From an uncultured Lachnospiraceae bacterium (GTDB taxonomy: Bacteria > Bacillota > Clostridia > Lachnospirales > Lachnospiraceae): a stretch of DNA of 16,649 nt. Of the stretch, positions 14,799 to 16,649 are shown piece after piece. A model generated the notes under the pieces. The model had not been told where the DNA came from, did no database searches, and saw nothing but the letters and a program-made list of their open reading frames with translations. The stretch is from assembly GCA_910584785.1 (NCBI GenBank), contig CAJUDX010000064.1, positions 1 through 16,649 on the forward strand, in the 5' to 3' direction. How positions within the stretch are numbered: the stretch's first letter is position 1; every line of letters begins with the position of its first letter. The position numbers and the translations under genes are program-made.

Positions 14799-15332
14799 AT
14801 GAAATTAAACAATAAATTCGAGAGTAAAAAACTTGTTATCAGCAGTATGCTGGTTGCATTAGCAGTATCATTATCCAGCTTTTCCATCCCTATCGGAGCA
14901 TCAAAATGCTTTCCCATCCAGCATTTAATTAATGTAATTGCCGCTGTATTTCTAGGCCCGCTCTACGGAACAGGGGCAGCATTCTGTACATCACTCATCC
15001 GCAATCTTTTAGGAACCGGAAGCCTGTTAGCCTTTCCGGGCAGTATGGTTGGAGCGTTTCTTGCAGGTTATCTCTATCAGCATACCAGAAAATTTTTTGC
15101 TGCCTGTATCGGAGAAGTGCTGGGAACCGGGATTTTAGGCGCGGTTCTGTGCTATCCGGTAGCAACGATGCTGATGGGAAAGGAGGCTGCGGTCTTTGCC
15201 TACGTTATCCCCTTCCTTTTAAGTACCGGCTGCGGAACAGCGATGGCTTTTGTTCTTTTAGGCGTTATGGAACAATCCGGCATTATCCATGTGCTGCAGA
15301 ATATTGTACGGGGGAAGGAAAATAGAGAATAG
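14799..15332 (+). CDS. thiW: ECF transporter S component ThiW
   Basis: The product is 177 residues, the usual length, with about five or six hydrophobic helices. The signature FSIPIGASKCFPIQHLINVI followed by AAVFLGPLYG is that of ThiW, a substrate-binding S component of energy-coupling factor transporters. ThiW is predicted to capture the thiazole precursor of thiamin and needs the shared EcfA/A'/T module, which is not in this window. The ATG at 14799 has AAGAGGAA eight bases upstream. Together with thiC this suggests a cell that makes the pyrimidine moiety itself and imports the thiazole moiety. thiM and thiE, often adjacent to thiW, are absent here. A strong terminator follows the gene. 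Confidence 0.9.
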   Translation: MKLNNKFESKKLVISSMLVALAVSLSSFSIPIGASKCFPIQHLINVIAAVFLGPLYGTGAAFCTSLIRNLLGTGSLLAFPGSMVGAFLAGYLYQHTRKFFAACIGEVLGTGILGAVLCYPVATMLMGKEAAVFAYVIPFLLSTGCGTAMAFVLLGVMEQSGIIHVLQNIVRGKENRE

Positions 15333-15366
15333 GGAATAGCTGCAGAAAAGGAAAAGAATCAACGAT

Positions 15367-15411
15367 AAAAAGAACGCTTCCGGGAATAAACACCTGCAGC
15401 GTTCTTTTTTT
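15367..15411 (+). terminator. Bidirectional intrinsic terminator after thiW
   Basis: AAAGAACGCT and AGCGTTCTTT form a 10-bp stem around a 19-nt loop, followed by a T-run on the plus strand. The A-run on the left gives a T-run on the minus strand, so it can also end transcription of the convergent WG-repeat pseudogene. Confidence 0.85.
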
Positions 15412-15452
15412 ATGTTTTTTCGTACTACCGTAAACGTTCTAAGAAAAATCAC

Positions 15453-16005
15453 TTATGGGGTGATTGCAATCATTGCCCAGCCGTCCTCACTGTGTGCAGT
15501 TAAATAACCTTCGGCAATAGCATTCTCCAAAGCAGAGGCTTCCAGACTGGTAAATCTGCTGTTCTGGTACTTGCAGGGAAGGATTTCCTGGCCTGTGCTG
15601 TTGATCAGTCCGAAGAAATTATTTTTAGTTACGACAGCAATGCCGTGGGTAAAATCCGAAACTTCATTGTACTGGAAGGGGGACAACGAATTGACCAAGC
15701 ACATTGACAAAGCCCCAGCCATTGGAATTAAGTACTGCGGCAAGACCATCGGAAAGATTGCCCAAAGCATAATAATGGCTGGGAGTTGTTTCCCTTCCTG
15801 ACGGATCGACAAAACACCATCCCCGTTCATCGTCGATGGTGTTGAAAAAGGACAGGGCCACGCCTTCGGAAAACTGCCCAAAGTCGTTATAGTGACTATC
15901 GGAATTTGGCGGAAATACCTTGACAACTGAAGTGCTGGCAGCCTGTGCCGGAACGGCTAGTCTAAGACACAATGCAAAAGCCAGTGCAGAGGAAATGAGC
16001 TTTTT
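15453..16005 (-). pseudogene. WG-repeat secreted protein, broken by start loss and a frameshift
   Basis: Joining two frames gives a protein of about 184 residues. It has a signal peptide (KKLISSALAFALCLRLAVPAQAA, positively charged start, hydrophobic core, AQA-type cleavage site) followed by WG-type repeats such as RGWCFVDPSGRE, NGWGFVNVLGQ and NNFFGLINSTGQE, each with a SDGLA/THGIA-like companion. The expected ATG before KKL is a TAG (16006-16008), with no ribosome binding site. The frame shifts by one near a run of five G residues on the plus strand at 15678-15682. WG repeats are found in bacterial surface proteins of mostly unknown role. An extended -10 promoter remains upstream. It is probably a decayed gene, though the G-run shift could be a sequencing error. 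Confidence 0.75.
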
Positions 16006-16039
16006 CTAGTTAAAAATTACATCTTTTCTTTTGACCGTT

Positions 16040-16195
16040 TTAGATTATTTTTATTATAGCAAAGTACAGTTTACAAGGGACTACACAAGGTAATGGGGTG
16101 ACAGGCGCAGATTTGCCTGTCAGATTTTCCATGTGATGTTCAAGCTGTCGGTTGTGGCGGCAACGGTAGTAATCATCACGCTTCCAGCGTCCCAT
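16040..16195 (-). other. Unidentified 51-codon ORF overlapping the end of the Cys-rich VLP fragment
   Basis: An ATG at 16195 opens a frame of 51 residues, beginning MGRWKRDDYYRCRHNRQLEH, that ends at 16040. The first 25 or so residues are charged and look protein-like. The tail (PLPCVVPCKLYFAIIKII) reads through the -10 box of the neighbouring pseudogene and does not. It may be the end of a truncated gene joined to unrelated sequence. I do not recognise a family. Confidence 0.3.
16053..16061 (-). promoter_or_regulatory. Extended -10 promoter upstream of the WG-repeat pseudogene
   Basis: The minus strand reads TGCTATAAT, a perfect TATAAT preceded by the TGn extension. No good -35 box lies at the right distance, which such promoters tolerate. 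Confidence 0.5.
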
Positions 16196-16364
16196 TCAGC
16201 GGCAAGACCGCCCAGCGGAACCATTTGCAGCAGACGGAGAATGTAATCATCTGCGGACAGGCGCAGGTGTCGCCATTGTCCAGCACAAGGCAGTTTCCAC
16301 CGTCACAGTTGCAGCACTCCCGGCGTATCAGACTGCTGGCCCGTTTTCTCTGCGCCGGGGTCAT
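16176..16364 (-). pseudogene. Cys-rich VLP-domain protein remnant from a conjugative element
   Basis: The 62-residue frame begins MTPAQRKRASSLIRRECCN and continues with a dense Cys pattern (CCNCDGGNC, CACPQ, VCCKWFRWAVLPL). I recognise this as the Cys-rich VLP domain, carried by small proteins near the relaxase genes of Firmicutes integrative and conjugative elements. The reading continues upstream of this Met without a start codon (HLPPLEHKPDGFPYR, typical of the family N-terminus) until an in-frame TGA near 16447. At the other end the protein stops right after LPLNGTLEA, where relatives continue into a second Cys cluster. Both ends are therefore missing and no other conjugation gene is recognisable, so this is a scar of an element. 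Any function is unlikely. Confidence 0.7.
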
Positions 16365-16467
16365 GCGGTAAGGGAAGCCGTCCGGCTTGTGTTCCAGCGG
16401 CGGTAAATGCTGATAGGGTCTTTCCCTTTTCAGACGGTCATTCGGCTTTCAAGGGGCTTGTCCATCG

Positions 16468-16649
16468 ATGAACTATCTCAAGTCTACACTTTTTTGACCG
16501 CCTGCGCCGCATATCCAAGAGGCAGGATTTAGAGGAAGTCGCCAGCTTTAAGGGGAGCCTACTGGAACAATGGCTCTTGATCTACTGCAAGCAAAATCAT
16601 CTCCCCTATAACCGGCTGACGGAGGAAGAAAAGCAGTGGTTGATACGGA
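16468..16649 (+). CDS. Unidentified ORF fragment at the right edge, possibly frameshifted
   Basis: From about 16490 to the window end, the plus strand has an open frame with ordinary protein composition (RLRRISKRQDLEEVASFKGS, then a hydrophobic-charged helix and LTEEEKQWLIR). It has no ATG in frame. An ATG at 16468 opens a frame reading MNYLKSTLF that stops at TGA 16495, and removing one T from the six-T run at 16490-16495 would fuse it to the long frame. I do not recognise the family. The opposite strand has stops in all frames here. It abuts the Cys-rich VLP remnant head to head. Confidence 0.4.

Noticed and set aside
14627..14917. Minus-strand 96-codon frame with many FHSF/FYSF repeats opposite the thiW leader
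   Set aside because: It is the reverse reading of the 18-bp tandem repeat and of the thiW start. It has no ribosome binding site and its repetitiveness comes from the DNA array.

Overview
The window looks like chromosomal DNA of a Gram-positive anaerobe of the class Clostridia, most likely a gut Lachnospiraceae relative. The basis is the gene content: an SPL-type radical SAM protein, an aldo/keto reductase with a ferredoxin-like tail, a very large BspA-type (LRR_5) leucine-rich repeat protein, a clostridial short-form ThiC behind a TPP riboswitch, the ECF S-component ThiW, and a Cys-rich VLP fragment typical of Firmicutes conjugative elements. AGGAGG-type ribosome binding sites and consensus sigma-A promoters agree with this. 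The genus cannot be fixed from the sequence alone.

Layout. (1) 1-6757, all minus strand: the 5' end of an SPL-family radical SAM gene, an aldo/keto reductase, the 1420-codon LRR_5 protein and a tRNA-dihydrouridine synthase. (2) 6773-9515, plus strand: an AraC-type regulator with a GyrI-like effector domain, then a MATE exporter gene cut in two by an in-frame TAA. (3) 9510-10010, minus strand: a GNAT acetyltransferase whose end overlaps the end of the MATE gene. (4) 10222-12431, plus strand: an EamA/DMT transporter with a repetitive hydrophilic insert, and a response regulator-diguanylate cyclase. (5) 12615-15411, thiamin locus: consensus promoter, TPP riboswitch with terminator, thiC, a 574-bp intergenic region with a long hairpin element and an 18-bp minisatellite, thiW, and a bidirectional terminator. 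(6) 15453-16649, decayed region: a WG-repeat secreted-protein pseudogene, an unidentified small ORF, a Cys-rich VLP remnant and an unidentified plus-strand ORF fragment at the edge.

How the genes fit together. thiC and thiW are the clearest functional pair: ThiC makes the pyrimidine half of thiamin under TPP control, and ThiW probably imports the thiazole half. The AraC-type regulator probably controls the adjacent MATE gene, now interrupted, through direct repeats in the gap. The minus-strand block of Dus, LRR protein and reductase is co-oriented and may be co-transcribed, but no shared function is evident.

The most interesting unexplained structure is at the repeat level. A ~100-nt element occurs twice, 11 kb apart, with an 85% identical core and a hairpin kept in place despite different arm sequences. 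A ~125-nt long-hairpin element lies between thiC and thiW, with a partial inverted second copy. Short in-frame tandem repeats have expanded independently in the LRR gene, the DMT transporter and a possible leader ORF before thiW. The LRR protein also has a recurring non-LRR module. No complete undescribed defence or mobile system is visible.
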